From the NCBI GenBank assembly GCA_947172415.1, contig OX359190.1:9610001-9674000 (forward strand): a stretch of 64,000 nt of DNA, in the 5' to 3' direction. How positions within the stretch are numbered: position 1 is the first letter of the stretch; each line of letters begins with the position of its first letter. The position numbers and the translations under genes are program-made. The notes under the pieces were generated by a model, which was not told the DNA's origin, ran no database searches, and saw only the letters and a list, made by a program, of their open reading frames with translations. Source of the stretch: Chondrosia reniformis. Lineage: Eukaryota > Porifera > Demospongiae > Chondrillida > Chondrillidae. Below, piece after piece: positions 24,101 through 34,922 of this stretch.

Positions 24101-25654
24101 TACGTACGTATATACACAGAATAGGTAACATCTTAAATGTGCTTTCAGGGGCTGTCCCTATTTTGTTTTCATTTCACAACTCGGTTCAATATATATACAT
24201 ACGTATACTGCATATGCTACATGTACGTACATATATTATATATATACATATGATTAATATGGGTTTATGTGTGTATTTTGCCCTATGGTTTACCAGTAGA
24301 TTCAGAAAGTTGATTGCTGCGATCACATCTCTGAAATACAGTAGAGTTAGAGGCAGTCAAGTTCCACTTGTACCCCCAGGAGGAATCTATCTCCTCAGGG
24401 CAGTTGGCACTTAGAAGAGGATTGGGCATGGGAACTGCAGTTTGTAAGAGCAGATTCGAATATATGAGTGACGTATACGTACATAGGCACATAATACCAT
24501 TAGCATTATATGTACGTACATATGTATATAAACACTTTAATTAACTACACCCACAAAGCAAAACTATCATAAAAATCACTGTCAAATTAAATTTACATGT
24601 TTTTTCTTAATCAAAATTTGATTTCCTTAATTGAATGAAGTTTACAGGGTTTAATTGAATCCATTTTTTAAGTCAAAGAACATTGAGAGAGGTTATTCTT
24701 CTATATATTTAAATTGTTTTATGTTATATTGATATCACCAACCTTGGCAAGCATCTGATGGATCATACAACATTGGACAGTTATCCTAAAGAATGAAAAA
24801 TAATATCCAAAGTTCTATAGATTTGCTTTAAATCATGAGTCTAGAAAAAAAGTGTTTTAATCTACTCTATGTGCATGTTCCATTAGCCTCATGATACTTG
24901 TCAAACATATTTATAAGAAAATGTTATTCCTGTGTAGCTTTACAGTACTTGTATACTAAAACAAATAAAATATACAAATACTTTCAACAACCTCTTTAAA
25001 AGATTGCGTAATACCTAGTGGAAGAGTTACATTCAATTCTGGATTGTCAAATCATTAATGTGCATGAAACTGAGGTCTGGCTGGTGAGAACCAGGGAACT
25101 AATAGGCCTGAGGTCTGGCTGGCGAGAACCAGGGAACTAATAGGCCTGAGGTCTGGCTGGTGAGAACCAGGGAACTAATAGGACTGAGGTCTGGCTGGCG
25201 AGAACCAGGGAACTAATAGGACTGAGGTCTGGCTGGCGAGAACCAGGGAACTAATAGGACTGAGGTCTGGCTGGTGAGAACCAGGGAACTAATAGGACTG
25301 AGGTCTGGCTGGTGAGAACCAGGGAACTAATAGGACTGAGGTCTGGCTGGTGAGAACCAGGGAACTAATAGGACTGAGGTCTGGCTGGTGAGAACCAGGG
25401 AACTAATAGGACTGAGGTCTGGCTGGTGAGAACCAGGGGATTTTCCCTTATGAAACACTCACTCTAGAATCTGCTATGCCATCGCCATCTGAATCCAATT
25501 CACAAGTGATCACAGGCACCTCAGGTTCAATAATTCCTCTCCTAATTCTTGGCCCTCCTGATGTAGTATCAGGTGTTGGAGGATTTACTGTATTCTCAGG
25601 AATGTTTACTGGTGTAGCCTCTACATAAGGATCTCCACACTGCAGAATGTATAC

Positions 25655-25693
<39 letters not shown>

Positions 25694-28600
25694 TGTTTAT
25701 TATTGTGACATGCCATACAAAGAACATAATATATAATTATAATATAATAATATAACAAGTAAATAAAAAACATTTACAAAAATGATGTTAGAAGTAGTAA
25801 TGGCAGTGTTCACTAATACATCTGCAAAAAGTATCGAAACAAGACACTGATTATATGATAAGGCTATTCATACAGAAGTTGCATATATACTGAAATTTAA
25901 GTAACTTAACCATACACTTCTGTGTTTGGGCGCACTAACCTTAAGTAGGAATGGTGCGCCCAAACACAGAAGTGTATGGTTAAGTTACTTAAATTTCAGT
26001 ATATATGCAACTTCTGTATGAATAGCCTTATCATATAATCAGTGTCTTGTTTCGATACTTTTTGCAGATGTATTAGTGAACACTGCCATTACTACTTCTA
26101 ACATCATTTTTGTAAATGTTTTTTATTTACTTGTATTCCCCCTTTTTTCCTCTTAATATTACTTGTTTTAAATTGATTTGAAAGTTTTCTTGGCGAAGAT
26201 CTCAAAATAACGTCTTAGACAAGAGAAATATGCCGAAAACCATGATCTCTTAATTAAAAAATGGCGTCCGAGAAGACCACAATTTTCGCTCTTCACAATT
26301 AACATGCTTATTGTAGAGCGCATTCAGATTTAGGGCGGTCTATTCCCTAGTTCCGAAATATTTATGACGATTTATAACTAGTACGTGCCCGCATAAGCTC
26401 GCATATTAGCGCTAGTCTATTCAATAAAAGAAGAAGAAGAAGAAGAAGAAGAAGAAGAAGAAGAAGAAGAAGAAGAAGAAGAAGAAGAAGAAGAAGAAAT
26501 GAATTTTGGAAGTGGATCTATTCCTAGTTAGCCGCTTTTTGAACGTTATAGAGCGTGTAGAGCGTCGAAACATGTTTTGGCATTTAGGAAAGCGTGCATT
26601 AATCGCTGCAAATAACCGAATATAACCGAAAATCGCTTCGTTGGCGATTTATGAGGTGTTGATAGCTAATACATTGGATAGGGCGGCCATTTTTTTTTCC
26701 GGCCATTCCTACTTAGAGAGTACTACCGTACTCTCTGATAATAATACTGTTAAAATAATATAATATATATTATGTATATATTGAAAGTATTACCTATGTA
26801 GAAGGCATATGAATAATCTAACAAACCATTTTCCTACATGTTACATCTTCTTCAGAGTAAAAGGCCTATAGGAACTAAACCTAGTGAGAGCTTTGGATGA
26901 GGATACAAGAGTTTTCTCCTTCTTCTACTCCCTGGGCCAGACAGCTGTTTTGGAGAATTCCACCCTCCTTTGTACGTACATGTGATAGCTCACTTTCCCT
27001 TCACCGCCAAATAGATTGCATTACATAAGCCAGGGATTGCAACAAAAGGGGGTTGCCATAGTTACAGTAAAACTACGTATGTATAATATACTAACTTGAC
27101 ATTCAAAGAAATCACATTCACAAACACGCAAGCTACTACCAGTAGCACAAGTCTCAGTAAATGCATTTCTTTGACCAGGAGAAGGTAAAGTCCTAGACAC
27201 ACAGGTACAATTCTCTATAGAAGAATAGAAGAATAGCACTTATATATATTATATACATAGTTAATGTATGGCAGACAAATATTACATACATACGTACATA
27301 TATACTGTACATTGTAAACTGGAAATTTATGTACTATCGCATAACAATTAACTGTATAAACAATGAAATGATAAGGAGTGTTTGTTGTAGTAATGGAATA
27401 AGGATTTCTTCTAACTGCGTCGAACTTATCTTTGTAACGGTTCATCTTTCGACTTTGGGAGCGTCTAGAGACGCAGTTTTTTTGATTCTTCTTTCTGCCA
27501 AACGTTTCGACCCTGGGGGTCTTCTTCAGTGACTCAGTCAGTTTGGCAGAAAGAAGAATCGAAAAAACTGCGTCTCTATATGCTCCCAAAGTCAAAAGAT
27601 GAACCATTACAAAGAGTGTTTGTTGTGTTCATAACAGGAGTTAGTTGAGCATCACAGATCAGTAACACAAATTATTTTCAATTGAACATTTCGACCCTGA
27701 AGTCTTCTTTGGCAATGAATGAGGAAAAGGGAATTACAGCAACTTAAATAGAAAATGTGTGACATGGTTTGAGTGGTAATGTAATTCATTTGGCAATAAT
27801 TTGTATATACTTACCATATATGAAATACGTATACGTACATCATTTTTCTTACATGCTACGTATACGTACGTACATACATCTACTTTAGAGTAAAGGCCTA
27901 TAGGGGGAACTAAACCTAGTGAGAGCTTTGGATGAGGATACAAGAGTTTTCTCCTTCTACTTCTCTTCTCCGCATGCATACCAACACACGTACCTCTAAA
28001 CATACTGTACAATAAAACACTGTTGAAACTACTATAAATGCAAATGGGCTAACCTGAAGGGAAAAATCCTCTACTCTCGTCCGGTAGTGGATTAAACGCA
28101 AATCCTCCTCTCCGAGGACGATTTGTAACTATGGACAGCTCCAAAATAATACTGACTTCAGTTTGATTAAAATTTGGATCTTCAAACAAAATTGAGTACA
28201 CTGATACTGCTCCTTCGCTTAGGGGGTCATAAAATGGTTCAACTTCAATTTTAAGAGAAGCACTGACATTAATGCTTTCCAATCGCCTAAGTGTCTTCAG
28301 AAGAGGATATATTATTACATGCATACATATACATAGTACATTCTAATATATCATAAAAACTGATAATGCATATACGTATGTATGTATATTATAAGAACTA
28401 CCATTAATTTAGGAAAATTTTCGCGTGATAAATGTTTGTGTTGAAATATGTATTTTTGTGGTTAAGTGCAGAATACCATAAAGGCATCATGTACGAAAAC
28501 ATTTTGTGGTTTGGGCCAACCACGAAAATATTTTTACAAAGAAAATTCCGGAATTACGGTACTTACGTAATTGTGTTTATCAATACAATTGCTAAAGGCA

Positions 28601-31600
28601 CTGAATAGATATACTGTAACAGTAAATAAAGTGAAATTGTTTTTGTTGCAGAGAGTGATAATTAAAATGGGAAGCACCAAACATCAGTTACTGATATCAA
28701 ACAGCTACTTTTAAGTCTCGATCTCACCTATCATACGTACATATGTGTAACATAACCTCATACAGTATATCCATTATACTGAAAACACAGATCATGTAAA
28801 GTATATACATAACATACGTACCTCATTCACAACAAAATTAGAAGGTGTACCCTCAAAGTGCTGCACTGAATACCAGAGGACAGGTTTAGTAACCTCTGTC
28901 TTAAAGACACAATTCTGCAAATCAACTGGAATCCAGTTTGATGATAAGTGACATGTTCTGCTGATTAAAGAATCAGCTACAAAGCTCTCGTGTAGTAGGG
29001 AGCACGACAATGTAGCAGTGGAACCCAAGGCTGTTTTCGGCCACATCAGGCCAAATTCAAAGTCTGCGTCACAACACCCAATACAGTTATCTTCCTAGAT
29101 TACAAAAACACATAAGAACCTTAGAGTATAACCTGCTCATTGTATTCAATTATAATGCAGCAAGTCAGGGTGTGTGGGTGATCAGGGTGTGTGGGTGATC
29201 AGGGTGTGTGGGTGATCAGGGTGTGTGGGTGATCAGGGTGTGTGGGTGATCAGGGTGTGTGGGTGATCAGGGTGTGTGGGTGATCAGGGTGTGTGGGTGA
29301 TCAGGGTGTGTGGGTGATCAGGGTGTGTGGGTGATCAGGGTGTGAGGGTGATCAGGGTGTGTGGGTGATCAGGGTGTGTGAGTGATCAGGGTGTGTGGGT
29401 GATCAGAGTGTGCGGGTGATCAGGGTGTGTGGGTGATCAGGGTGTGAGGGTGATCAGGGTGTGTGGGTGATCAGGGTGTGTGGGTGATCAGGGTGTGTGG
29501 GTGATCAGGGTGTGAGGGTGATCAGGGTGTGTGGGTGATCAGGGTGTGCGGGTGATCAGGGTGTGTGGGTGATCAGGGTGTGTGGGTGATCAGGGTGTGT
29601 GGGTGATCAGGGTGTGTGGGTGATCAGGGTGTGTGGGTGATCAGGGTGTGTGGGTGATCAGGGTGTGTGGGTGATCAGGGTGTGTGGGTGATCAGGGTGT
29701 GTGGGTGATCAGGGTGTGTGGGTGATCAGGGTGTGTGGGTGATCAGGGTGTGTGGGTGATCAGGGTGTGTGGGTGATCAGGGTGTGTGGGTGATCAGGGT
29801 GTGCGGGTGATCAGGGTGTGTGGGAGTACATTCTACACACTTACTGTTACATCATTCAAAAAATCTCCATCAACATCTAAAAAACACCCGAAAGGTTCCG
29901 CCCTTGCTTGAAAACCAGTGGAACAGTTAGGAATGCCAAAAGCCTACAAGGGAACATCAATGAGTGAAACAGTATACACATAATACTAGTGGACACATGC
30001 TGAATCTCCAAGTGTCCTGTTTTTGATGCATTATTTAACCTGATATTACCAGCCTCCAATTGCTAGGGAAACTTAAAAGCAAGTTACAAATTTATTACAA
30101 AAGAATTTGCAAGAAGAAAGATCTCTGTATTGAAATGTAACATTTAAAGGACAATCGGTACATCAAGTACACAACCAGGCTAGATGTCATCTAAAAGGGA
30201 TTTCCCCTGTATATGTCATACATACGTACATATACAATAATACTTACTGTACAGGATGCCATATCATTACAGTCGCATGGTTGCTTAACAAAATCTGGCA
30301 CAGCACAGAAGTCAGAAATGTTTACATTATGTGTAAACATGTCATTGAAACCAATCCAACAAAAACACACATCTATAAACAAACAAAGAAACATTGAACA
30401 AAACATTAATTATAATCTTGTGGTTTGATTATCGCTTTGATTATACGTACATTTAACCGCAACATTAATTATAATCTTGTGGTTTGATTTGAACAGGTAC
30501 ACACATACAGTTTGCATAAGAGTGGCATTCATTAAAGATCAAGATTCCCAGAGTCATTGATGAAGGCTGAAGTCCCTGAAACTGCTGTCAGGCCCATTAA
30601 AATATCAATCCTCATCCAAAGTAGTCCGACGAAATCAGACCCTTTCATTGCGCAATCATCAGACTACATCCAAAGTTCTATACATCATTTCATCATCTGT
30701 GTTAAAACCTAATTCAATTGTTGGCACTACAATTGTGTTCATAAGACCTATGTAGATTTAGCACAGAGAGCCAAGGACTTACAAAAGATCAAGAAGAAGA
30801 CAAAGATTCCCAGGGTCATTGATGAAGGGTGGAATTCCCAGAAACAGCCATCTGGTCAAGTAGAGAAGAAGAGAAGGAGAAAACTCTTGTATCCTCCATC
30901 CATAACTCTCACTAGGTTTAGTTACCTATAGACATTTATTCTAAAGTAGATGTAGCATGTTGAAAATGATGTGTACTATATATGTATGCATGTCTACCCT
31001 AAATCATAGTTCCAGAAAAAAGACGTTGAAATCTATATGTACATGAATGTATTGCATCATACGTGTCCTAAGTTACGTAGATGACATACCAGCATTCAGT
31101 GAAGCCACTCTAGCAGATAAAGAAATGGTTCCATAATCTTCCATATTTCTAGACCAAGTTATGAAGCTATCCAAACCTCTTGAAACGTTATTGTAGACAT
31201 CCCGTCTTTGGATGGTCACTTGATCAAATATAAGGAAGGTTCTATAAACAAACTCTATCAGATTGGCATTTTCTGTGGTGTGGAGTCGCAGTTTCTCAAG
31301 AGCGGGAAGAGAAATGGTTAGCTCCTCTTGTAAATAAAAGGTCAACTGAAAAAATAGAGAAATTAATTATTGAGTATTATATAAGAGCGTTGGTGTACAA
31401 ACAAATAAATAAATAAAGCAAAATAACATATCTAAAATACATCTTTAACATGGTACTGTGGTTTTTGTACCTACACTAAACTGAACTAGTGTAAACACTC
31501 TGTTGCTGTGGCAACTAAGGTAAATTATATTCCACAACTGGTGTATAACTATAATAAGAGGAACTTTGGCCTCTTATTATAGTTATACAATAATGTATTC

Positions 31601-34600
31601 CGCTGATAACTCAGTAAACGCCTATAAATGCACAAAAATGCAAGAAAGCTTGGGAGTGGAGTGTATAACATTATTTGTGCATATGTAGTTTGGTAATGTT
31701 CTCACATTGCTTGTGATGTCGGTTAAGCTATTCTCAGCAACTTTCTTGGAATCAAAGCTTCCAACAAATGAAATTAACACAGTTTCTTTCAACAAATTAG
31801 ACATTATTACGGAATCTTTGTAGGTACAACCTGCAAAATTCATCTGCAGAATAGGAAATCGGTCATCTCCTGTGCAGTAGGCAGTAGCAATTCCAAGTGG
31901 ATTGAATTGCGGACTAAAGTAATTGCATGGAACGGAAGCTGACTCATTAACTCTCACTCTTGGGAAAAGAAATTGCTGGGCACAAGCTGCAGGAGACAGT
32001 GAATCCAATTAGAATACACTTAGAAATGCATCAAATTATATTGTGCTTGAATTCAGAAACACAGTGGGGTTATTATTTTTTAGTAATACTTGATCCTGGG
32101 CCATCAACAAAAGATTTAACCAATTGCATCTCTATATGTTCAAAAATTCAAAAGCTGAACCACTGGTGGAAACACATCAATCACTTTATGATTAAGTATT
32201 CATATTCAACAATTATTTCAGTTTTGAAAAAATAGGGAACTTTAGATCTAAAGCAGATCTTAAGGCTCTCATCATTTAACTCTGGATTTTAACCCTTTGT
32301 GGTTTGCAGGCATATGCAATGTAGACGCACCTGGCCGGACAACAATGGGATATACAGCTAAATCAGTTTCCTCCATTCTAGAAAAACAGATGTAATCTCC
32401 GCTATCTGAGGGACGGAGTCCATCAAATGTGAGAATGTCAGTAGCTTCGCTCTCGAAAATAAATTCTCCAGTTCCATTTCCCCGGTAGTCCCAAACAGTC
32501 AGCTCACCAGGATAGGCAGCAGTACAGGAAATGGAAAACGGTTTTGTGGCATCAACATACAGTGTGTTGTGGACCACAGGAACTACAGAAATGGATTCAA
32601 CAATTACAAAGGAAAATATGTAATTACTTCCTGAAAGATGGCCACAATGAATTTGTGCATGCAAACCTACATGTACAGATACTTCACTTAACGGGCACTT
32701 CACTCACCGTTTCTAAGAGGCAATCTCACATAAAAATTCAATGAAGAATTAGCGACTGCAGCAGAATAATCTCCTGCAGTGTAAACATCAAAGGGTGGCA
32801 GCAGATATAAGGTACTCGTTGTTTTGTTTACAAAATCTGTCTCATTTATACGGAAAAAGAGTGATTCTTCAGAAAAAAAGAAGGGTTCTCCTCTAGACAG
32901 CCATTCAATGTCAACAAGATATCCTCTAAAGACAACGCTAAGTTCAATCGGTCTCACGCTGTCAAAATCAATAAATACTTCCTTTGGTGTAAGCCTCTCA
33001 AAGATACCTCCTACAGCAAACATATTTACAAGTAAAAACACAAAAACAAGAAAATTATACAATGCAAATAAATAATATGCAAATATGAGTATTATACGTA
33101 CATACGTACGTATATATGGTGCAATTTGGATATATGTACGTATGTATATCAGACATATAGGTTTAATATAAAAATTACAATATTGAAACACATAAAATAA
33201 TGAATATTCCATGGCTAGTTCATGTTGCCTTATTTAGATGAATAAATATGCACTTCAAAATAATTCACTTTTACAGTATCACTTGAACAGGTAATTATGG
33301 CTCACCTGGTGATTCAGGAGAAGGGGAGGGTCTAGGAGGAGGAGGAGGTTGAATGGGATCGCTTTCAATAATAATTACAGTTGCACTTGTAACCTCTCCT
33401 TCAACTGGAAGAAAAGCAGTTTGATTTGCTGGAAAATCAATCCTTATAGTAAAGGATTCTGACTCTTCAAACATTCCATCTGGGTTTATGGGAATTTTCA
33501 AAAGCACAGAAGTGTTACCAGGATAGACTCTGAGGGTGTACGGTCCTGCTAGAAAATCTACTGAACCTGTAGAATAAAGGTCAAATCATTAAAACCACAT
33601 CAGAAAAGATCATCTAATCCTGAGGATATTTTTCTTCTTATTTAACATGGGAAAGTCTTAACCTATAGGCTGAAACTCTTGGGCTGTTTCTGTACCACGT
33701 TAGACTGAAGACATATACCTTTACTCACCAATAGCTGAGCCATCGACCGTACTGACATTAAAATCAAAAGGGACTTCCCATGTTCCATTAACATTTATTG
33801 GAATTTCAACTGATCCATCCGTTTCATTAACCTTATAGTTAGCGCTAGAAAAGTATGCGGTACCAGTACCTGCAACTGTACCTGTACAGGAATACAAAAA
33901 GACTTAATCATCCATGTGCATAGACCTGAGATTGTTGAGTGCATGGAGCAAACCAAGAAAGAGAAGATACCTGTATTCTTATCCAAATCTCTCTGCAGGT
34001 TGCGTTCCCTATAGGCTTTTACCTTAGGCATAGCATGTAGGAAAATGGTGTATTAGATTATTCATATATACATACTGTACGGTACATACCACCTCTCAAG
34101 TCTGACCTGTGAACTTTGTCCCTTTAGGGGTCAAATTACAGTGATATTTTAATATGTAGTTAACAAAGCAATTTCCTTGTATACATAACATGGCAACCTA
34201 TACAGTACAAATATCCTTCAAATTTGATTGGCCCTTACAGTGAGGCTTATTTTATGGGAATACAGTACATACATAATATATCTATTACTTATATAAGATT
34301 CCTTCACTATTTTTATGTCAGGATTATGCAGAACAGCTTGGGAACAAGAAAGGAATCTGACACTATTCATTTACCCCTTTGCAATGAGTATAGGGCTTAT
34401 ATGGCTTGCCTACACTAGACCAAATACCTCATAGTTCAATTCACACAATCAAGGAACTTCCTTGACTTCATTACAAAGTAGTTGGCTACAAATACTAATT
34501 CATTCCATATTCTGTAACTACACTAAGGCTGTTCTCCAATTAATCAGTAAATCGTGATTGCAAGGAATGTTAACTGAAATCAAAAGTTAAATACACACAT

Positions 34601-34922
34601 ATATACCTAGATAGGCTACATAAAATACCTGCACTTGAGTTTTATACCAACAGATAATTTAGTGAAAGGCTTTGCTGATCTTAAAACATTTGAATGACAA
34701 AGGATCATTTGACTCTGAATTACCCCACCCACTTGTGTTCCCTTGAGAAACGAATCAAGCTAATTGAGCACAATATACTGCTAAACTTAATAGTTACAGT
34801 ACATGTGGTTGCCAGGAAACTAAGACACAGTGTAGCCACTTACCTTGAGCTACTGTAGAACTTGGCAGACAAAGTGCCACAAGAACAGGGGCTACAAATA
34901 GCACGACTCCTGACACATGCAT
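15120..34922 (-). CDS. Adhesion G-protein-coupled receptor with Calx-beta, Ig-like, HormR-like, TSP3-like, GAIN/GPS and 7TM parts
   Basis: Thirty-three exons with fully consistent phases give 1,662 residues. Exon 1 (34844..34922) encodes the signal peptide MHVSGVVLFVAPVLVALC. The order is: Calx-beta (about 27-150), proline-rich linker, two Ig-like domains (165-349), a HormR-like plus helical region (350-528), Cys-rich parts (529-814), a TSP3-like pair (815-887), HormR (888-950), GAIN with GPS (970-1281), seven transmembrane helices (about 1290-1600) and a cytoplasmic tail rich in charged and Ser/Thr residues. The receptor would sit in the plasma membrane, be cut at HL/T in the GPS and signal through its tethered segment (family knowledge). 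Calx-beta recalls ADGRV1, but I know no receptor with this full order. Sub-entries below give exon positions. The 5' UTR and its promoter are not resolved. Confidence 0.85.
15440..15650. repeat. Dispersed ~220-bp repeat (R220)
   Basis: Copy of the repeat described at 22395-22630, running from agccaaggattcacaaaaga to gcatagcatgtaggaaaatg. It lies in the last intron of the adhesion GPCR. Confidence 0.7.
16255..16750. mobile_element. Rearranged palindromic MITE copy
   Basis: It has both arms of the family at 25755-26134 (right arm nearly complete, from acacttctgtgtttggg to catttttgtaaatg), but the left part carries an extra diverged copy, so two insertions or an internal duplication occurred. 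Confidence 0.6.
17215..17325. mobile_element. Small fold-back element
   Basis: Core cgacccaaaggccttcttca flanked by inverted segments tcagcagaaa...tttctgctga. It shares the TTCGACC-type core described under Findings. Confidence 0.5.
17995..18215. mobile_element. Fold-back MITE
   Basis: Arms ...gtcttttaagtgtctagaga and tgtctagacgttcaaaagac, plus ttgttcttttggaat against attccaaaagaacaa, face each other around a core near 18105-18140. Confidence 0.6.
18240..18460. repeat. Dispersed ~220-bp repeat (R220)
   Basis: It runs from aaggattcacagaagataaa to the cataccatgtagg segment. Same orientation as the copy at 15440. Confidence 0.7.
18896..18998. mobile_element. 103-bp fold-back element
   Basis: Terminal inverted repeats attatattaattagtagtc and its complement gactactaactaatataat, with cttgag/ctcaag extending them. 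The core has gaacgtttcggtctgtggacc. Confidence 0.65.
19945..20121. mobile_element. Tc1/mariner-type MITE, 177 bp
   Basis: Inverted ends CAGTACTTTTTGGGTCGG.../...CCGACCCAAAAAGTACTG, extended by ttgtccagaccgg/ccggtctggacaa, flanked by TA (TATA). It is the uninterrupted relative of 6893-7248 and lies in an intron of the adhesion GPCR. Confidence 0.8.
22395..22630. repeat. Dispersed ~220-bp repeat (R220), best copy
   Basis: Blocks in order: aaacatgctacat-like end, tttagagtaaaggcctatag, ggaactaaacctagtgagag, ctttggatgaggatacaaga, ccagacagctatttctggga, attccactcttcatcagtga, then tttgatcttctgtgagtcct. I see no tRNA-type A/B box and no terminal inverted repeats. Confidence 0.75.
23575..23870. mobile_element. 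Diverged fold-back element
   Basis: Segments such as ttatcttttaactacaccaa and the inverse near 23805-23870 (aagatgaacc) face each other around a middle of about 180 bases, as in the element at 27395-27625. Decayed copy. Confidence 0.4.
24743..25639 (-). other. TSP type-3-like calcium-binding exons
   Basis: Exons 25463..25639 and 24743..24785 join to give LDSDGDGIADSRDNCPMLYD, the thrombospondin type-3 signature (DxDGDGxxD...DNCP). The first exon also has a proline/threonine-rich part and a basic RIRRG site. Confidence 0.7.
25066..25440. repeat. 38-bp minisatellite, about 10 units
   Basis: Unit ctgaggtctggctggtgaga + accagggaactaatagga, with C/T (ggtg/ggcg) and one cctg/actg variants. It lies in the GPCR intron that splits the TSP3 signature and ends only about 20 bases from the 5' splice site at 25462. 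Confidence 0.9.
25660..25693. repeat. (ATA)n microsatellite
   Basis: Eleven or so ATA/AAT repeats next to the palindromic MITE at 25755. Confidence 0.8.
25755..26134. mobile_element. Full-length palindromic MITE, 380 bp
   Basis: Nearly perfect inverted repeat along its whole length: acaagtaaataaaaaacatt at the left has its complement aatgttttttatttacttgt at the right, with the centre near 25943. Truncated or rearranged relatives lie at 1885, 3305 and 16255. No coding capacity. The target duplication is unclear. Confidence 0.8.
26422..26498. repeat. (AAG)n microsatellite
   Basis: About 25 AAG units without interruption. Confidence 0.9.
26815..26965. repeat. Dispersed repeat R220, partial
   Basis: Block from ccatttcctacatgttacat-like sequence to ccagacagctgttttggaga, as at 22395. 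Confidence 0.6.
27395..27625. mobile_element. Fold-back MITE with long arms
   Basis: Left arm (about 27425-27495: ggttcatctttcgactttgg, then gagacgcagttttttt, then attcttctttctgccaaac) is answered by the inverse at about 27540-27610. The core is tttcgaccctgggggtcttc. Confidence 0.7.
27870..27975. repeat. Dispersed repeat R220, partial
   Basis: Segment ctttagagtaaaggcctata through gaggatacaagagttttctc, as at 22395. Confidence 0.6.
29165..29826. repeat. 17-bp minisatellite, about 39 units
   Basis: Unit tcagggtgtgtgggtga with rare variants (tgag, tgcg, gtgagtga, cagagtg). It fills the GPCR intron between exons 28822..29094 and 29845..29943 and stops just before the splice site. The plus strand is G-rich with GGG steps; each junction makes TGATCA. 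Confidence 0.92.
30755..30980. repeat. Dispersed repeat R220, near complete
   Basis: It runs from agagccaaggacttacaaaa to agtagatgtagcatgttgaa, inverse orientation relative to 22395. A second, decayed piece precedes it at about 30525-30610. Confidence 0.7.
32331..33010 (-). other. Two Ig-like domain exons of the adhesion GPCR
   Basis: Exons 32708..33010 and 32331..32582, each one domain with phase 1 at both ends. The second has the typical FSISCTAAYPGELTVWDY and SDSGDYICFSR pattern. The first has YTAGDYSAAV but lacks the usual cysteines, so it is a divergent Ig or Ig-like fold. Confidence 0.65.
33306..33881 (-). other. Calx-beta domain exons of the adhesion GPCR
   Basis: Exons 33729..33881 and 33306..33566. 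The first gives YKVNETDGSVEIPINVNG and VSTVDGSAI; the second gives GSVDFLAGPYTL, then NPDGMFEESESFTIRID: the Calx-beta pattern with acidic Ca2+-binding positions. The domain is followed by a proline-rich stretch (PPPPPRPSPSPESPG). Confidence 0.75.
33935..34060. repeat. Dispersed repeat R220, partial
   Basis: agaagatacctgtattctta to gcatagcatgtaggaaaatg. Confidence 0.6.

Larger units (their letters stand above)
20751..24434 (-). other. HormR, GAIN and GPS exons of the adhesion GPCR
   Basis: HormR: 24294..24434 and 23931..24023 region (upper edge 24025), with ANCPEEIDSSWGYKWNLTA and VVRTCGVDAVWTEADVSRC. GAIN: 23287..23465, 22951..22996, 22802..22870, 22189..22309, 21464..21689 and 21213..21336. 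GPS: 20751..20930, with SCVFWQF, GGWSSEGVV and VVCVSDHLTSFTVLVD. The cleavage tripeptide HLT is kept, but the second and fourth canonical GPS cysteines are Val and Ser. Confidence 0.8.
27096..31986 (-). other. Middle ectodomain exons: HormR-like and Cys-rich segments
   Basis: Exons 31706..31986, 31090..31345, 30248..30372, 29845..29943, 28822..29094, 28054..28294 and 27096..27214. The exons at 31706 and 28822 have cysteine spacing like HormR or sushi modules (SRTCHLSSNWIPVDLQNC) and are followed by helical or strand-rich segments, suggesting earlier HormR-GAIN-like units without a GPS (inference). Exon 29845..29943 has CFLDVDGDFLNDV, a TSP3-like acidic loop. Confidence 0.55.

Noticed and set aside
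27215-27607. 130-codon minus-strand open frame
   Set aside because: It is the arms of a fold-back element.
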